Source: Saprospiraceae bacterium
GTDB lineage: Bacteria; Bacteroidota; Bacteroidia; Chitinophagales; Saprospiraceae
Length of the DNA stretch: 64,000 nt
Assembly (NCBI GenBank): GCA_020629035.1
Contig: JAHDEC010000005.1
Span: forward strand, 62,001-126,000
Direction: 5' to 3'
The notes below the pieces were generated by a model. The model saw only the letters and a program-made list of their open reading frames with translations, was not told the DNA's origin and ran no database searches. Shown piece by piece: positions 55,221 through 64,000 of the stretch. Within the stretch, counting starts at the first letter, position 1; each line of letters begins with the position of its first letter. A program made the translations under genes and the position numbers.

Positions 55221-56182
55221 TAATATCTTTCTTTCATCAAATATTCTTGGACATAATCCTCAATTCCAGATTCCAAACTGTAGGCTGCTCCTGCATAATT
55301 ACTAGCAGTTAATTTAGTCATATCTGCTTGTGTGTAATACTGATATTTATCGCGTATATCCTCAGGTGTGTCGATAAAGTCGATATCAGGGGCTAAGCCC
55401 ATAGCGCTAAAAGTTGATGCAGCTAAATCGTAAAATGTTCGGGCTTTTCCAGTGCCAATGTTGTATAATCCATGCTCAGCTTTTCCTTCCATTAGATGTG
55501 TGCACATGTCTACCACATCCTTTACATAAACAAAATCCCTTTGTTGCTCACCATCAGCATAACCTTCTTTATGAGATCTAAAAAGTGACATTTTACCTCT
55601 TTTCTTAATCTGATGATAAGTATGAAAAATCACTGAAGCCATCCGCCCTTTGTGAAATTCATTAGGACCATAAACATTAAAAAATTTTAATCCGTACCAG
55701 TAAGGTGGCGTATCTTTTTGTTGCAAAGCCCATTGGTCAAAATCATTTTTAGAATCACCATAAGGATTTAATGGCTTAAAAGAACTCACCAACTCATGAT
55801 CATCCTTAAAGCCAAGAGCACCATCACCATAGGTTGCTGCACTGGATGCGTATATTAAAGGGATCTGATAACGATAACATCGATGCCAAACTGCCTTGCT
55901 GTAATTTAGATTTAGTTCGTTAAAAAGGGAAACACTCATTTCTGCAGTATCCGTTCTGGCACCTAAGTGATACACTAAATCTACGTCCATGTGATGCTGG
56001 TCTAACCAGTCACCAAAAATGGTTCGATTGACTTTGGAAATGTATTGCTTTTGTTCAATGTTGCCCAACTTGTCTAATCGAGAAAAATCATCGACTAACA
56101 CTAAATCATCAAAACCCAGTGCATTTAATTTACTGCATAAGGCTGAAGCTATAAATCCGGCTGCTCCTGTAACGACTATCAT
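55217..56182 (-). CDS. hldD: ADP-glyceromanno-heptose 6-epimerase
   Basis: Converts ADP-D-glycero-D-manno-heptose to the L-glycero form used in lipopolysaccharide inner core. The 321-residue short-chain dehydrogenase-like enzyme has the nucleotide motif VTGAAGFIAS, the Asp-rich VLVDDFSRLDK segment, the Ser motif YASSAATYG, and the catalytic Tyr/Lys in NPYGDSKNDFD. The gene begins at the base next to the gcvP stop, so it is cotranscribed with gcvP. Note also the CBS/glyco context is absent; this is a lone heptose gene here. Confidence 0.92.
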   Translation of the reverse strand: MIVVTGAAGFIASALCSKLNALGFDDLVLVDDFSRLDKLGNIEQKQYISKVNRTIFGDWLDQHHMDVDLVYHLGARTDTAEMSVSLFNELNLNYSKAVWHRCYRYQIPLIYASSAATYGDGALGFKDDHELVSSFKPLNPYGDSKNDFDQWALQQKDTPPYWYGLKFFNVYGPNEFHKGRMASVIFHTYHQIKKRGKMSLFRSHKEGYADGEQQRDFVYVKDVVDMCTHLMEGKAEHGLYNIGTGKARTFYDLAASTFSAMGLAPDIDFIDTPEDIRDKYQYYTQADMTKLTASNYAGAAYSLESGIEDYVQEYLMKERYY

Positions 56183-59029
56183 CTATTGGTAAGACTCAAC
56201 AGATGGACAAGTACAAATTAAGTTTCTATCTCCATAAGCATTATCGATTCTTGCTACCGTCGGCCAGAATTTTCTACCCTGCTTCAAATAGTCGAGCGGA
56301 TAGGCTGCTTTTTGTCGAGAATATGGATAATTCCAATCGTCTGCCGCCACACGATGTAAGGTATGTGGTGCATTGTGTAGGACATTATTATCCTGTGGAT
56401 AATCACCACTAATAATTTCTTCAATTTCCGCTTTGATACCTAACATCGCCTGAATAAACATGTCAATTTCCTCAAGATTCTCGCTCTCAGTCGGTTCTAT
56501 CATAATGGTTCCTGCTACCGGAAAACTCAAGGTCGGAGCATGAAAACCATAATCGATAAGTCGCTTTGCCACATCTTCCGCAGTAATGCCAAATGCTTTA
56601 TAAGGCCTTAAGTCAATGATTAATTCGTGAGCACACATGCCGTCCTCTCCGGTATATAAAGTCTCGTAAGAACCATCCAAACAAGATTTAATATAATTTG
56701 CATTTAGTAGAGCAATAGCAGTTGATTGCTTTAGACCATCTGGCCCAAGCATACGTATGTAAGCATAAGAAATAAGCAAAATACTAGCACTACCATTAGG
56801 CGCTGCCGAAATGGCATCTATCGCTTTGTCGCCACCTACATTTTCATAAACATGACCTGGCAGAAATGGCGCTAATTTATCATTAACACAAATCGGTCCC
56901 ATGCCCGGTCCACCGCCACCGTGTGGTATAGCAAAGGTTTTGTGTAGATTAAGATGACATACATCCGCTCCAATAGCTCCTGGTGAAGTATAACCTACCT
57001 GCGCATTCATATTTGCGCCATCCATGTAGACTAAACCACCATAATCATGAACAATATCACAAATTTCTTTAACAGCAGACTCAAACACTCCATGCGTAGA
57101 TGGATAGGTAATCATTAATGCCGCTAAATTATCCTTATGTTCTTCAGCTCTTGCTTTCAAATCTGCCACATCGATATTTCCTTTCTCATCACATTGGACA
57201 ACCACCACTTTCATACCACACATAACTCCACTAGCAGGATTAGTACCATGGGCTGAAGAAGGTATAAGTACTACCTTTCGATCATCGTTTCGATCTAAAT
57301 GATAAGCTCGAATACTCATCAGTCCTGCATATTCTCCTTGTGCTCCTGAATTTGGCTGCAATGAACAAGCCGTAAAGCCAGTGATGTCGCACAAATATGC
57401 TCTTAGCTCAGTAAACATCTGCTGATAACCTGCTGCCTGATCTAGAGGAACAAATGGATGTATCTGACTAAACCCATCCCAACTAAGGGGCATAAGCTGA
57501 GTCGCCGCATTCAGTTTCATGGTACAAGAACCCAATGGAATCATGGAGTGTACTAATGACAAATCCTTATTTTCTAAGGACTTTATATATCGCATGATCG
57601 ATGTTTCAGTCCGATACTTTTTAAAGACCTCATTATCACAAAAGCTAGTGGTTCGAACTAGTTCAACTGGTAATTTTCCTACCTCTGTGAAGTCTGGTTT
57701 AATCCCTAAAACTTCACAAATAACCTCTAAGTCCTCAAGGTGTGTTGTCTCATCTAGACTGATACTGATAAAATCTTCGCCATAAAAGAAGTTTACCTTT
57801 TGTTCGATAGCTCTTGCTCTTATGGCATCTTGTTGCATGCCTTCTATGTGGAAAGTTACTGTGTCAAACATGGTACTATTGTCCACAACAAAACCATCAT
57901 TGGTTAAACCCTGGCTAAGGGCCTTAGTCAGTGAATGAATGGTATTTGCAATCGCCAACAAGCCCTCTTTACCATGGTAGACAGCATACATTCCCGCCAT
58001 ATTGGCGAGTAGAGCCTGCGCTGTGCAAATGTTAGATGTTGCTTTTTCTCGCTTAATATGTTGTTCCCGAGTTTGCAGTGCCATTCTTAGAGCTGGATGT
58101 TCGTCCGCATCTTGAGAAACTCCTATGATTCTGCCTGGTATTTGTCGCTTAAATTTTTCGTGCGTTGCAAAATATCCAGCATGAGGTCCTCCATAACCCA
58201 ATGGTATACCAAAACGTTGTGTAGTGCCGACCACAACATCCGCTCCCCACTCTCCTGGTGGTTTAAGTAAGGATAAGGCCATTAAATCAGCGGCAACACA
58301 TAAAAAGATCTCTTTAGATTCTAGTTCTATGGAATAAGCTCTATAGTCTTCCACACTTCCCTTGGCATTGGGAAACTGTAAAAAGGAAGCAAAAAATGTA
58401 GTTCCATCTAAAGGCGTTTCGTCCCATTTACCTACAACTATTTCGATATTTAAAGGGGCTGCGCGTGTTTCTAAAATGTTTTTAGTTTGCTCGAAAACTC
58501 CTTCATCTACAAAACACTTATTTATGGAGGCACCTTTGTTTCGCTTATTTTTTTGGTAGTACAACATGGCCATAGCCTCCGCCGCCGCGGTACCTTCATC
58601 TAACAGTGATGCGTTAGCTAAAGGCATCCCAGTAAGATCCGAAACTACCGTTTGAAAGTTTAATAAACTTTCTAATCTACCCTGTGCTATTTCTGCTTGA
58701 TATGGAGTGTATTGTGTATACCATCCTGGATTTTCCAAGATATTTCGAAGAATCACAGAAGGTGTAATTGTGTTATAATACCCTTGACCGATGTATGACT
58801 TAAAAACACTATTCTTTGCTGCTAAGGATTTTATGTGATTTAGATATTCATACTCAGACATAGCCGCTGGAACATCCAATGATTTCTCAGATCTTATGTT
58901 TTTAGGAACTGTTTTATCTACTAATTCTTCTATACTTTTTGCTCCTATTTTAGACAACATTGTAGCAGTATCATCTCCATGCACTCCTATGTGCCTTTTG
59001 TCGAACGATCCAGTTTGGTTCTGTTTCAT
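56183..59029 (-). CDS. gcvP: Glycine dehydrogenase (decarboxylating), P-protein
   Basis: PLP enzyme of the glycine cleavage system: decarboxylates glycine and passes the aminomethyl group to the lipoyl H-protein. The 948-residue single-chain form is complete, with HIGVHGDDTATML at the start, the first-half GYYNTITP, the duplicated C-half and the PLP lysine in HLNLHKTFAIPHGGG (near residue 695), followed by GPGMGPI. The T and H proteins are not in this window. hldD follows with no gap. About 166 bp of non-coding sequence separate it from the FAH-family gene; I see no terminator there. Confidence 0.97.
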   Translation of the reverse strand: MKQNQTGSFDKRHIGVHGDDTATMLSKIGAKSIEELVDKTVPKNIRSEKSLDVPAAMSEYEYLNHIKSLAAKNSVFKSYIGQGYYNTITPSVILRNILENPGWYTQYTPYQAEIAQGRLESLLNFQTVVSDLTGMPLANASLLDEGTAAAEAMAMLYYQKNKRNKGASINKCFVDEGVFEQTKNILETRAAPLNIEIVVGKWDETPLDGTTFFASFLQFPNAKGSVEDYRAYSIELESKEIFLCVAADLMALSLLKPPGEWGADVVVGTTQRFGIPLGYGGPHAGYFATHEKFKRQIPGRIIGVSQDADEHPALRMALQTREQHIKREKATSNICTAQALLANMAGMYAVYHGKEGLLAIANTIHSLTKALSQGLTNDGFVVDNSTMFDTVTFHIEGMQQDAIRARAIEQKVNFFYGEDFISISLDETTHLEDLEVICEVLGIKPDFTEVGKLPVELVRTTSFCDNEVFKKYRTETSIMRYIKSLENKDLSLVHSMIPLGSCTMKLNAATQLMPLSWDGFSQIHPFVPLDQAAGYQQMFTELRAYLCDITGFTACSLQPNSGAQGEYAGLMSIRAYHLDRNDDRKVVLIPSSAHGTNPASGVMCGMKVVVVQCDEKGNIDVADLKARAEEHKDNLAALMITYPSTHGVFESAVKEICDIVHDYGGLVYMDGANMNAQVGYTSPGAIGADVCHLNLHKTFAIPHGGGGPGMGPICVNDKLAPFLPGHVYENVGGDKAIDAISAAPNGSASILLISYAYIRMLGPDGLKQSTAIALLNANYIKSCLDGSYETLYTGEDGMCAHELIIDLRPYKAFGITAEDVAKRLIDYGFHAPTLSFPVAGTIMIEPTESENLEEIDMFIQAMLGIKAEIEEIISGDYPQDNNVLHNAPHTLHRVAADDWNYPYSRQKAAYPLDYLKQGRKFWPTVARIDNAYGDRNLICTCPSVESYQ

Positions 59030-59195
59030 TGTAAGCTGATTATTAGACTGACAAAATAAGTTATTCTTATAATAATAGTGAAGCTATTTAAGAGATAATT
59101 GTTCACCATTATATGTGGAAAAATAAATTTATAATGGCTTGATAGTGAGAAGCACAGAAATAAAAACCTGTAATTGACTGATTATAAACCCTTTC

Positions 59196-59798
59196 CTATT
59201 TAATATAGAAATCAAAAAGTGTTTGGCCTTGCAATGTTCCAACTAAATGATCTCCTATAGATACTGGACCTACACCTGCAGGAGTGCCGGTATAGATTAA
59301 ATCACCTTGTTGCAAGGTAAAGAATTTAGAAATATGGACGATCAGGGTGTCAAAATTGAAAATCATATCCTGCGAAGATCCATCTTGAACTAATACATCA
59401 TTTTTAAATAACTGGAATTTGATATTTTCTTCAGTAGGTAAGTTTACAAATGAGCTAAGTGCAGCTGAATTATCAAATCCTTTAGCTATTTCCCAAGGGT
59501 GTCCTTTTTCCTTAAGCTTTGATTGTAAATCCCTTGCGGTAAAATCAATCCCTAGAGCTATAGATTCGTAGTAATCTTTTGTAAAAGCTGGCTGGATGTA
59601 TTTTCCGTTCTTTTTTATTTTTAAAACTAACTCCAATTCATAGTGAACATCCTCGGAAAATTCAGGTATGTAGAATGGATCGTTGTTTCTTAGTAAAGCA
59701 GTAGGTGGTTTCATAAACACTAGCGGTTGCTTTGGAACCTGGTTGTTCAGTTCCTTGGCATGGTCTACGTAATTTCTCCCAATGCAGAAAATTTTCAT
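59196..59798 (-). CDS. Fumarylacetoacetate hydrolase family protein (FAHD1-like)
   Basis: A 200-residue hydrolase of the FAH fold, resembling the short acylpyruvase/oxaloacetate decarboxylase type. It starts MKIFCIGRNYVDHAKEL and has the metal ligands in HYELELVLKI (Glu-x-Glu) and the Asp in IDFTARDLQ, then KGFDNSAAL and IYTGTPAGVGPV. Likely substrate is acylpyruvate or oxaloacetate, by family. The gene lies 3 bp downstream of trpS, in the same transcription direction. Confidence 0.88.
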   Translation of the reverse strand: MKIFCIGRNYVDHAKELNNQVPKQPLVFMKPPTALLRNNDPFYIPEFSEDVHYELELVLKIKKNGKYIQPAFTKDYYESIALGIDFTARDLQSKLKEKGHPWEIAKGFDNSAALSSFVNLPTEENIKFQLFKNDVLVQDGSSQDMIFNFDTLIVHISKFFTLQQGDLIYTGTPAGVGPVSIGDHLVGTLQGQTLFDFYIK

Positions 59799-59801
59799 GG
59801 C

Positions 59802-60803
59802 TTAGAATTTCACGTTTAGCAAGCCGCATAAATCTTTTACTTCTCGGACAGTCTCTTGTGCTCTTTTTCGTATTTCAGCTGAGGACTGTTTAATCTGATA
59901 CTTGATTTCCTTTTTGTTAGCCTCTAAGTTTTTTCGATTTTCAACGAACTTTCGGTTGAGTTCCAGTAGGGCGTCAGCTGTGGCATCTTTTAGATCCACA
60001 TATTTTAATTGACCATTTGTGTGATCTTGCATTAAGGTATTATGCGTTTCGTCTTTACCACATGCTTTTAATAGTTCAAACAGGTTAGCTACACCTACAC
60101 TCATTTCACCTTCTGGAGTATCTCCCGTATCTGTCACGGCACTTCTAATTTGTTTTTTCAATCTTGCTTCTTCTGCAAACACGCTGATGTAGTGTTTTTC
60201 ACCAGCACTTTTGCTCATTTTTCTTGTGGGATCTGCAGTAGATTTTATTTTTGGCGTTTTTGTCAATAGTGTTTCAGGTAAAACAAAATACTCCTTTCCT
60301 ACTTGATTATTAAAGCGATTGGCGATTTCTCGGGTAAGCTCTAAATGCTGTTTTTGGTCCTCTCCCACTGGCACAAAATCCGCTTTATAAATAAGAATGT
60401 CTGCTGCTTGCAAAACGGGATAATCAAAAAGACCTACACTTATAAAACCAGCTGCTTTTTCTTGGCTGTTGTTGCTTTTATCTTTAAACTGAGTCATGTT
60501 TTCAACCCTTCCCATTGCCGCAAAGTTGTTAAATATCCATCCTAGCTCGGCGTGTTCTGGCACTAAAGATTGGATAAACAAATTCTCTGCTTTTACGCCG
60601 ACAGCCATTAGATTAAAAATCATGGCCCATGTATTTACCCTTAGTTTTTTAACATCATACGGCATGGTCATCGCGTGATAGTCCACCACTCCAAACATAC
60701 ATTGATAATCAGCTTGTAAGTCTACCCAGTTTTTACTGGCGCCGAAGTAATTGCCAAAATGCATATCTCCCGTAGGTTGTATACATGATAATACTCTCTT
60801 CAT
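59802..60803 (-). CDS. trpS: Tryptophan--tRNA ligase
   Basis: Charges tRNA-Trp. The 333-residue class I synthetase has the HIGH-like GDMHFGNYFGA, the GVVDYHAMT segment, the VGEDQKQHLELTREIA motif, and KMSKS within DPTRKMSKSAGEK. Length is normal. The downstream FAH-family gene starts 3 bp after its stop; ridA lies 15 bp upstream, so the three run together on the minus strand. Confidence 0.97.
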   Translation of the reverse strand: MKRVLSCIQPTGDMHFGNYFGASKNWVDLQADYQCMFGVVDYHAMTMPYDVKKLRVNTWAMIFNLMAVGVKAENLFIQSLVPEHAELGWIFNNFAAMGRVENMTQFKDKSNNSQEKAAGFISVGLFDYPVLQAADILIYKADFVPVGEDQKQHLELTREIANRFNNQVGKEYFVLPETLLTKTPKIKSTADPTRKMSKSAGEKHYISVFAEEARLKKQIRSAVTDTGDTPEGEMSVGVANLFELLKACGKDETHNTLMQDHTNGQLKYVDLKDATADALLELNRKFVENRKNLEANKKEIKYQIKQSSAEIRKRAQETVREVKDLCGLLNVKF

Positions 60804-60818
60804 TAGTTTTGGTTTTTA

Positions 60819-61202
60819 CTATTCGACAATAGCAATACAAGAAATCTCAACATTGACAAACTTAGGCAAGTTAGCCACTTCAACTAAAGCTCTGCAAGGT
60901 GCTGTATCGTCATTAAAATATTCACCATATACTGCATTAATTCTAGCATAGTCGTTCATATCAGAGACAAAGACTGAGCATTTTAAGACATTTTCAAAAT
61001 TAGTACCTGCCGCTTCTAAAACAGCACCAAGGTTTTTCATAACCTGATGAGTTTCTTCTTCTATGCTTCCCATTTTCATTTCTCCTGATGCAGGATCTAA
61101 AGCTATCTGTCCAGACACATATAATGTATCATTATGCAAAGTCGCCTGATTGTAAGGACCTATCGGAGCAGGTGCCTTATCAGTAAAGATTATTTTTTTC
61201 AT
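60819..61202 (-). CDS. ridA: RidA family reactive-intermediate deaminase
   Basis: Hydrolyses reactive enamine/imine intermediates such as 2-aminoacrylate. The 127-residue trimeric protein has TDKAPAPIGPYNQAT, YVSGQIALDP, and the catalytic Arg in APCRALVEVANLPK. Length and motifs are standard. It lies just upstream of trpS on the same strand and downstream of the rpmF terminator. Confidence 0.94.
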   Translation of the reverse strand: MKKIIFTDKAPAPIGPYNQATLHNDTLYVSGQIALDPASGEMKMGSIEEETHQVMKNLGAVLEAAGTNFENVLKCSVFVSDMNDYARINAVYGEYFNDDTAPCRALVEVANLPKFVNVEISCIAIVE

Positions 61203-61225
61203 AATATCAAAATCATGTATATAAA

Positions 61226-61264
61226 TAGAAAAAGCTCCTCTTCCAAGTAATTAGAAGGGAGCTT
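61226..61264 (-). terminator. Rho-independent terminator after rpmF
   Basis: On the minus strand: AAGCTCC ... GGAGCTT outer stem with an inner CTTC/GAAG extension, followed by a T-run. Located 28 bp after the rpmF stop. Confidence 0.85.
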
Positions 61265-61291
61265 CGGGTTTTATTCCTTTAGAAGTTCGAC

Positions 61292-61489
61292 TTAATCTTC
61301 GTCCTCTACGGCATATTCAACCACCATCTTCCCTTTATAGAAAAGATTACCTTCATGCCAGTATGCACGGTGGTATAAATGTGGCTCGCCAGTTGCTTTG
61401 CAAGTAAGTACGTGTGGTACTTCTGCTTTCTTGTGCGTTCTTCTTTTTCTCTTACGTTGCTTTGATATCCTACTCTTCGGATGTGCCAT
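61292..61489 (-). CDS. rpmF: 50S ribosomal protein bL32
   Basis: A 65-residue ribosomal protein with the conserved MAHPKSRISKQRKRKRRTHK start and the C-terminal HLYHRAYWHEG segment typical of Bacteroidota. The four zinc-binding cysteines of the zinc form are not present; only one Cys remains (LTCKATGEPH). It follows the DUF177 gene by 12 bp, the widespread yceD-rpmF pair. Confidence 0.96.
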   Translation of the reverse strand: MAHPKSRISKQRKRKRRTHKKAEVPHVLTCKATGEPHLYHRAYWHEGNLFYKGKMVVEYAVEDED

Positions 61490-61501
61490 AGCGTATGTTA
61501 T

Positions 61502-62026
61502 TTAGTTTTCAAACTTGATTTCCTTCAAAGAGTCCCATAGAGATCCTTTGTCGTCATCTTTTTCTTCAGTATTTAAATAGTCCAATGTTGTTTTATCACA
61601 AGGTTGCTCCTCCTCTTTCATATCCTCGCAATCGATGGTTTTCACAATGGGTACTTGTAGACATATAGATTCATACAAGTATTTTGCCACATTGAATTCA
61701 AAATCCCCAACTAGGATAAAAATTACATTGTCCACCATTTTTCGTTCTTCACCAACCTTAATCACAAAATGCTCTTCAGCACTCAAATCAAGACTGATAT
61801 CAGCCGTACATCGATCACAACTGGTCAGCATTTTACCCTCAATCGAATAAAATAAATCAAAATGTCCAGTCATTCGCTCGACTCTCACTTTCGCAAGAAA
61901 TTCGCCTTTATCAATGTCACCAAAATCAAAGGCAGAAAACACCTCTTCATCTAGTTTAAACTCAAAATTATGAGTTCCACCTTTCAACCCTTGGATGGGT
62001 ATTGAAAAATGTTTAAGCCGTTTCAT
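61502..62026 (-). CDS. DUF177 (YceD-like) protein, rRNA-associated partner of bL32
   Basis: A 174-residue DUF177 protein. It carries the CDRCTADISLDL motif (CxxC) and an acidic C-terminal tail ending in SLWDSLKEIKFEN, typical of the family. In plants and bacteria DUF177 proteins help 23S rRNA processing or large-subunit assembly. It is transcribed with rpmF as nearly everywhere. The symbol yceD is used for E. coli, but I leave it blank because the sequence is divergent. Confidence 0.9.
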   Translation of the reverse strand: MKRLKHFSIPIQGLKGGTHNFEFKLDEEVFSAFDFGDIDKGEFLAKVRVERMTGHFDLFYSIEGKMLTSCDRCTADISLDLSAEEHFVIKVGEERKMVDNVIFILVGDFEFNVAKYLYESICLQVPIVKTIDCEDMKEEEQPCDKTTLDYLNTEEKDDDKGSLWDSLKEIKFEN

Positions 62027-62129
62027 CTACAAAGAACTTTTAAATGGGCTGCAAAGATAAATTTATTTTTTTAGAAAAATCTATTCTTTTCTAAAAAATA
62101 CGGGGCTAGTAAGACCTTATTTGTATCGT

Positions 62130-62555
62130 CTAACCTTCGATTGCTTCTTTGTACAATATAGGTCTAGGGTATTCTTCCTTCAATGTTTCCTTAATTACAT
62201 CGAAAGCCGTAACTACTCCTTTAAGCTCATTTCGAAGGTTCACCACAGGAATTGTTTTAAATCGCTTGGACATAAATAATTCTGCAGCCGTACCTACTTT
62301 ATCTTTAGGTGTAATACGTAATACATTGGTGGTCATAACATCACCTACTTTTTTACTTTCATCGTAATCTTTAGAGTTATGGTGTTTCCATAAATCATAG
62401 CTGGTAATTAATCCCATCAATTTTCCATCATCTACAACCGGGACTTGCTGAACTTGGTTGCTAATCATTTTGCTTGAAACTTCAGAAAGTGTTTCATTGG
62501 AGTGAACGGTTAATGGATCCTTTGTCATGATTGCTCTTACTTCTTGGTTCATCAT
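62130..62555 (-). CDS. CBS-domain pair protein
   Basis: A 141-residue protein consisting of two CBS domains (about 1-60 and 70-135) and nothing else. Motifs are VRAIMTKDPLTVHSNETL, VVDDGKLMGLITSYDLW and VVNLRNELKGVVTAFDVI. It probably binds an adenosine nucleotide and regulates a partner. It is monocistronic by context. Confidence 0.9.
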   Translation of the reverse strand: MMNQEVRAIMTKDPLTVHSNETLSEVSSKMISNQVQQVPVVDDGKLMGLITSYDLWKHHNSKDYDESKKVGDVMTTNVLRITPKDKVGTAAELFMSKRFKTIPVVNLRNELKGVVTAFDVIKETLKEEYPRPILYKEAIEG

Positions 62556-62766
62556 AATAGATAGGTTTTATTGGTTATCTCTTTAATTTAACTAAAAAAC
62601 ACCGTTAAACCAAGCTTTAGCGCAACATTTCACCAATTAGACATCATTGTTTGAATCCATTTCTAGCTCTAAAAAAACAACATTGGCCAAAATCAAAAAT
62701 ATTCAAAGCGTCATTATTTCAATAATGAAAAATAAATTCCATCTTTGCACCATAAATAATTAAACT

Positions 62767-62871
62767 ATGGGCAGAGGAGATAGAAAAACTAAAAAAGGAA
62801 AGATCACAAAAGGATCTTACGGTAATTCTAGACCAAAACAGAACAAGGTAGAGAAAGCTAAAAAAGCTTAA
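62767..62871 (+). CDS. 30S ribosomal protein THX (bTHX)
   Basis: A 34-residue, very basic protein starting MGRGDRKTKKGKITKGSYG, matching the THX family (MGKGDRRTRRGKIxxGTYG) that binds in the head of the 30S subunit. The C-terminal part (NSRPKQNKVEKAKKA) is extended and Lys-rich. The stop abuts the fumC stop on the other strand. A -7-like box (CATCTTTG) lies upstream, imperfect. Confidence 0.9.
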   Translation: MGRGDRKTKKGKITKGSYGNSRPKQNKVEKAKKA

Positions 62872-64000
62872 TTACCCAATCATTTCTTCGGGTTTTACCC
62901 ACTCATCAAATTGGGCTTCCGTTAAATAGCCTAATTGTACAGCTGCATCTTTTAAGGTAGTCCCTTCTTTGTAGGCCTTTTTTGCTATTTCAGCAGCTTT
63001 ATCATATCCTATTTTTGTGTTCAATGCCGTAACCAGCATTAATGAGTTATTCAATAAATGAGTAATTCTCTCTTGATTAGGTTTTAATCCTGCAATGGCA
63101 TTTTTACTAAAGCTTAAGGCAGCATCCCCTATTAATCTTGAAGACATTAAAAAATTGTAAATCATCATAGGCTTGAAAACATTCAATTGGAAATGCCCAT
63201 TACTTCCACCCACATTAATCGCTACATCATTACCCATAACCTGAGCCATAGCCATAGTAAGTGCTTCTGATTGGGTAGGATTTACTTTACCAGGCATAAT
63301 CGAAGAACCTGGCTCGTTAGCAGGAATTGTGTATTCTCCAATGCCACATCTTGGACCAGAAGCAAGCATTCTAATATCATTACCAATTTTCATCAAGGAT
63401 ACAGCCACCGTTTTTAATGCGCCATGGGCTTCCACTATGGCATCGTGAGCAGCTAGTCCTTCAAATTTGTTTTCCCCAGTCCTAAACGGCAAACCACTAA
63501 TATCCGCAATTTCCTTTGCTACCATCACATCATAGCCTTTGGGTGTGTTTAAGCCAGTACCTACCGCAGTACCTCCCAAAGCAATTTCTGCTAGATGATC
63601 GAGCGTATTTTCTATCGCTTTAATTCCGTGGTTTAACTGGGAAACAAATCCAGAAAGCTCTTGACCCACTGTTAAGGGTGTTGCATCCATGAAGTGTGTT
63701 CTTCCAATTTTTACCACATCCTTATAGGCTTCTACCTTCTCAGCAAAAGTATCTCGAAGTGTTTTTAATCCTGGCAAACAAACATCAACTAAGGACTTAT
63801 AAGCTGATATATGCATGGCTGTAGGAAAGGTATCATTTGATGACTGTGATTTATTTACATCGTCATTGGGGTGCATTGATTTTTTTTCATCCAATAGCGA
63901 ACCGCCATTTAAAACATGAGCTCTGTTAGCTATCACTTCATTTACATTCATATTGGATTGGGTTCCAGAACCAGTCTGCCACACTACCAAAGGAAACTGA
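62872..64000 (-). CDS. fumC: Fumarate hydratase class II, partial (N-terminus beyond window)
   Basis: Hydrates fumarate to malate in the TCA cycle. The frame is open to the window edge and reads [18 protein letters not shown] at the visible N-terminus, the family's conserved motif, so about 90 residues of N-terminus are missing. Visible are the [16 protein letters not shown] segment, the signature [13 protein letters not shown] with the catalytic Ser, and the C-terminal helical domain. The PGKVNP signature is shared with the aspartase/argininosuccinate lyase superfamily, but the overall match is to fumarase C. The substrate link to sdhCAB is direct: succinate dehydrogenase makes its substrate. 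Confidence 0.96.
   Translation of the reverse strand, partial: QFPLVVWQTGSGTQSNMNVNEVIANRAHVLNGGSLLDEKKSMHPNDDVNKSQSSNDTFPTAMHISAYKSLVDVCLPGLKTLRDTFAEKVEAYKDVVKIGRTHFMDATPLTVGQELSGFVSQLNHGIKAIENTLDHLAEIALGGTAVGTGLNTPKGYDVMVAKEIADISGLPFRTGENKFEGLAAHDAIVEAHGALKTVAVSLMKIGNDIRMLASGPRCGIGEYTIPANEPGSSIMPGKVNPTQSEALTMAMAQVMGNDVAINVGGSNGHFQLNVFKPMMIYNFLMSSRLIGDAALSFSKNAIAGLKPNQERITHLLNNSLMLVTALNTKIGYDKAAEIAKKAYKEGTTLKDAAVQLGYLTEAQFDEWVKPEEMIG

Noticed and set aside
57640-57670. A GGTTCGAA-type sequence that recalls a tRNA T-arm
   Set aside because: It is inside the gcvP coding sequence, and no acceptor or anticodon stem surrounds it.

Overview
This is an AT-rich, gene-dense chromosomal segment from a Bacteroidota bacterium. 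Four lines of evidence support that: three C-terminal type IX secretion (T9SS) sorting domains, candidate promoter boxes of the TAnnTTTG type, a set of Bacteroidota-restricted families (DUF4290, DUF4270, a GT5-N-only 'glycogen synthase', DUF4348-like), and a MurA with Asp in place of the catalytic Cys. Dockerin-like and cohesin-like modules, long tetratricopeptide (TPR) proteins and a tandem D-Ala-D-Ala ligase suggest the Saprospiria, but that placement is an inference. I see no rRNA, tRNA, CRISPR, prophage or insertion sequence; the region looks like stable core genome with a few lineage-specific secreted proteins.

Layout. 1-2.9 kb: a DsbD-type thiol reductase cut by the window start, followed by a stand-alone copy of its periplasmic domain. 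3-4.7 kb: purQ and a polytopic membrane protein. 4.9-5.8 kb: a polyprenyl diphosphate synthase. 5.8-11.9 kb, minus strand: a cell-envelope precursor cluster running GT5-like protein, DUF4270 lipoprotein, glmS, DUF4290 protein, murA; GlmS and MurA are two steps of the UDP-GlcNAc to peptidoglycan route. 12-18.2 kb: a DUF819 permease, RNase R, an unknown protein and acetyl-CoA synthetase. 18.4-21.9 kb: the sdhCAB operon. 22-30.5 kb: an accessory stretch with a dockerin-like secreted protein, a large cohesin-like/T9SS protein, beta-barrels, a transglutaminase-like protein, a glucosaminidase-LysM enzyme and a DUF937 protein. 30.6-34.2 kb: TPR proteins, a dodecin and a small exported protein.

34.2-39 kb: glyS, then an O-acyltransferase/N-acyltransferase pair that resembles amino-acid (glycine or ornithine) lipid synthesis, and a CBS/CorC membrane protein. 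39-46.4 kb: an M4 metallopeptidase with a T9SS tail, hemW, a BamA/TamA-like outer-membrane protein and a MATE exporter. 46.5-50.3 kb: a double-length Ddl, a PASTA protein and a rhodanese. 50.4-53.6 kb: a TM-helix-repeat channel-like protein, a Crp/Fnr regulator, a flavodoxin-fold oxidoreductase, and a frameshifted remnant of a discoidin/T9SS protein. 53.6-64 kb: dcd, a phosphopantetheinyl transferase, hldD, gcvP, a fumarylacetoacetate hydrolase (FAH)-family protein, trpS, ridA, rpmF with its DUF177 partner, a CBS protein, the 34-residue ribosomal protein THX, and fumC cut by the window end.

Points most worth a second look: the tandem Ddl, whose two halves have lost complementary catalytic elements; the triplicated DsbD sensor domain; the cohesin/dockerin-like neighbours; a dodecin lacking the usual flavin-stacking Trp; a terminator-like hairpin just ahead of murA; and the decayed discoidin gene.
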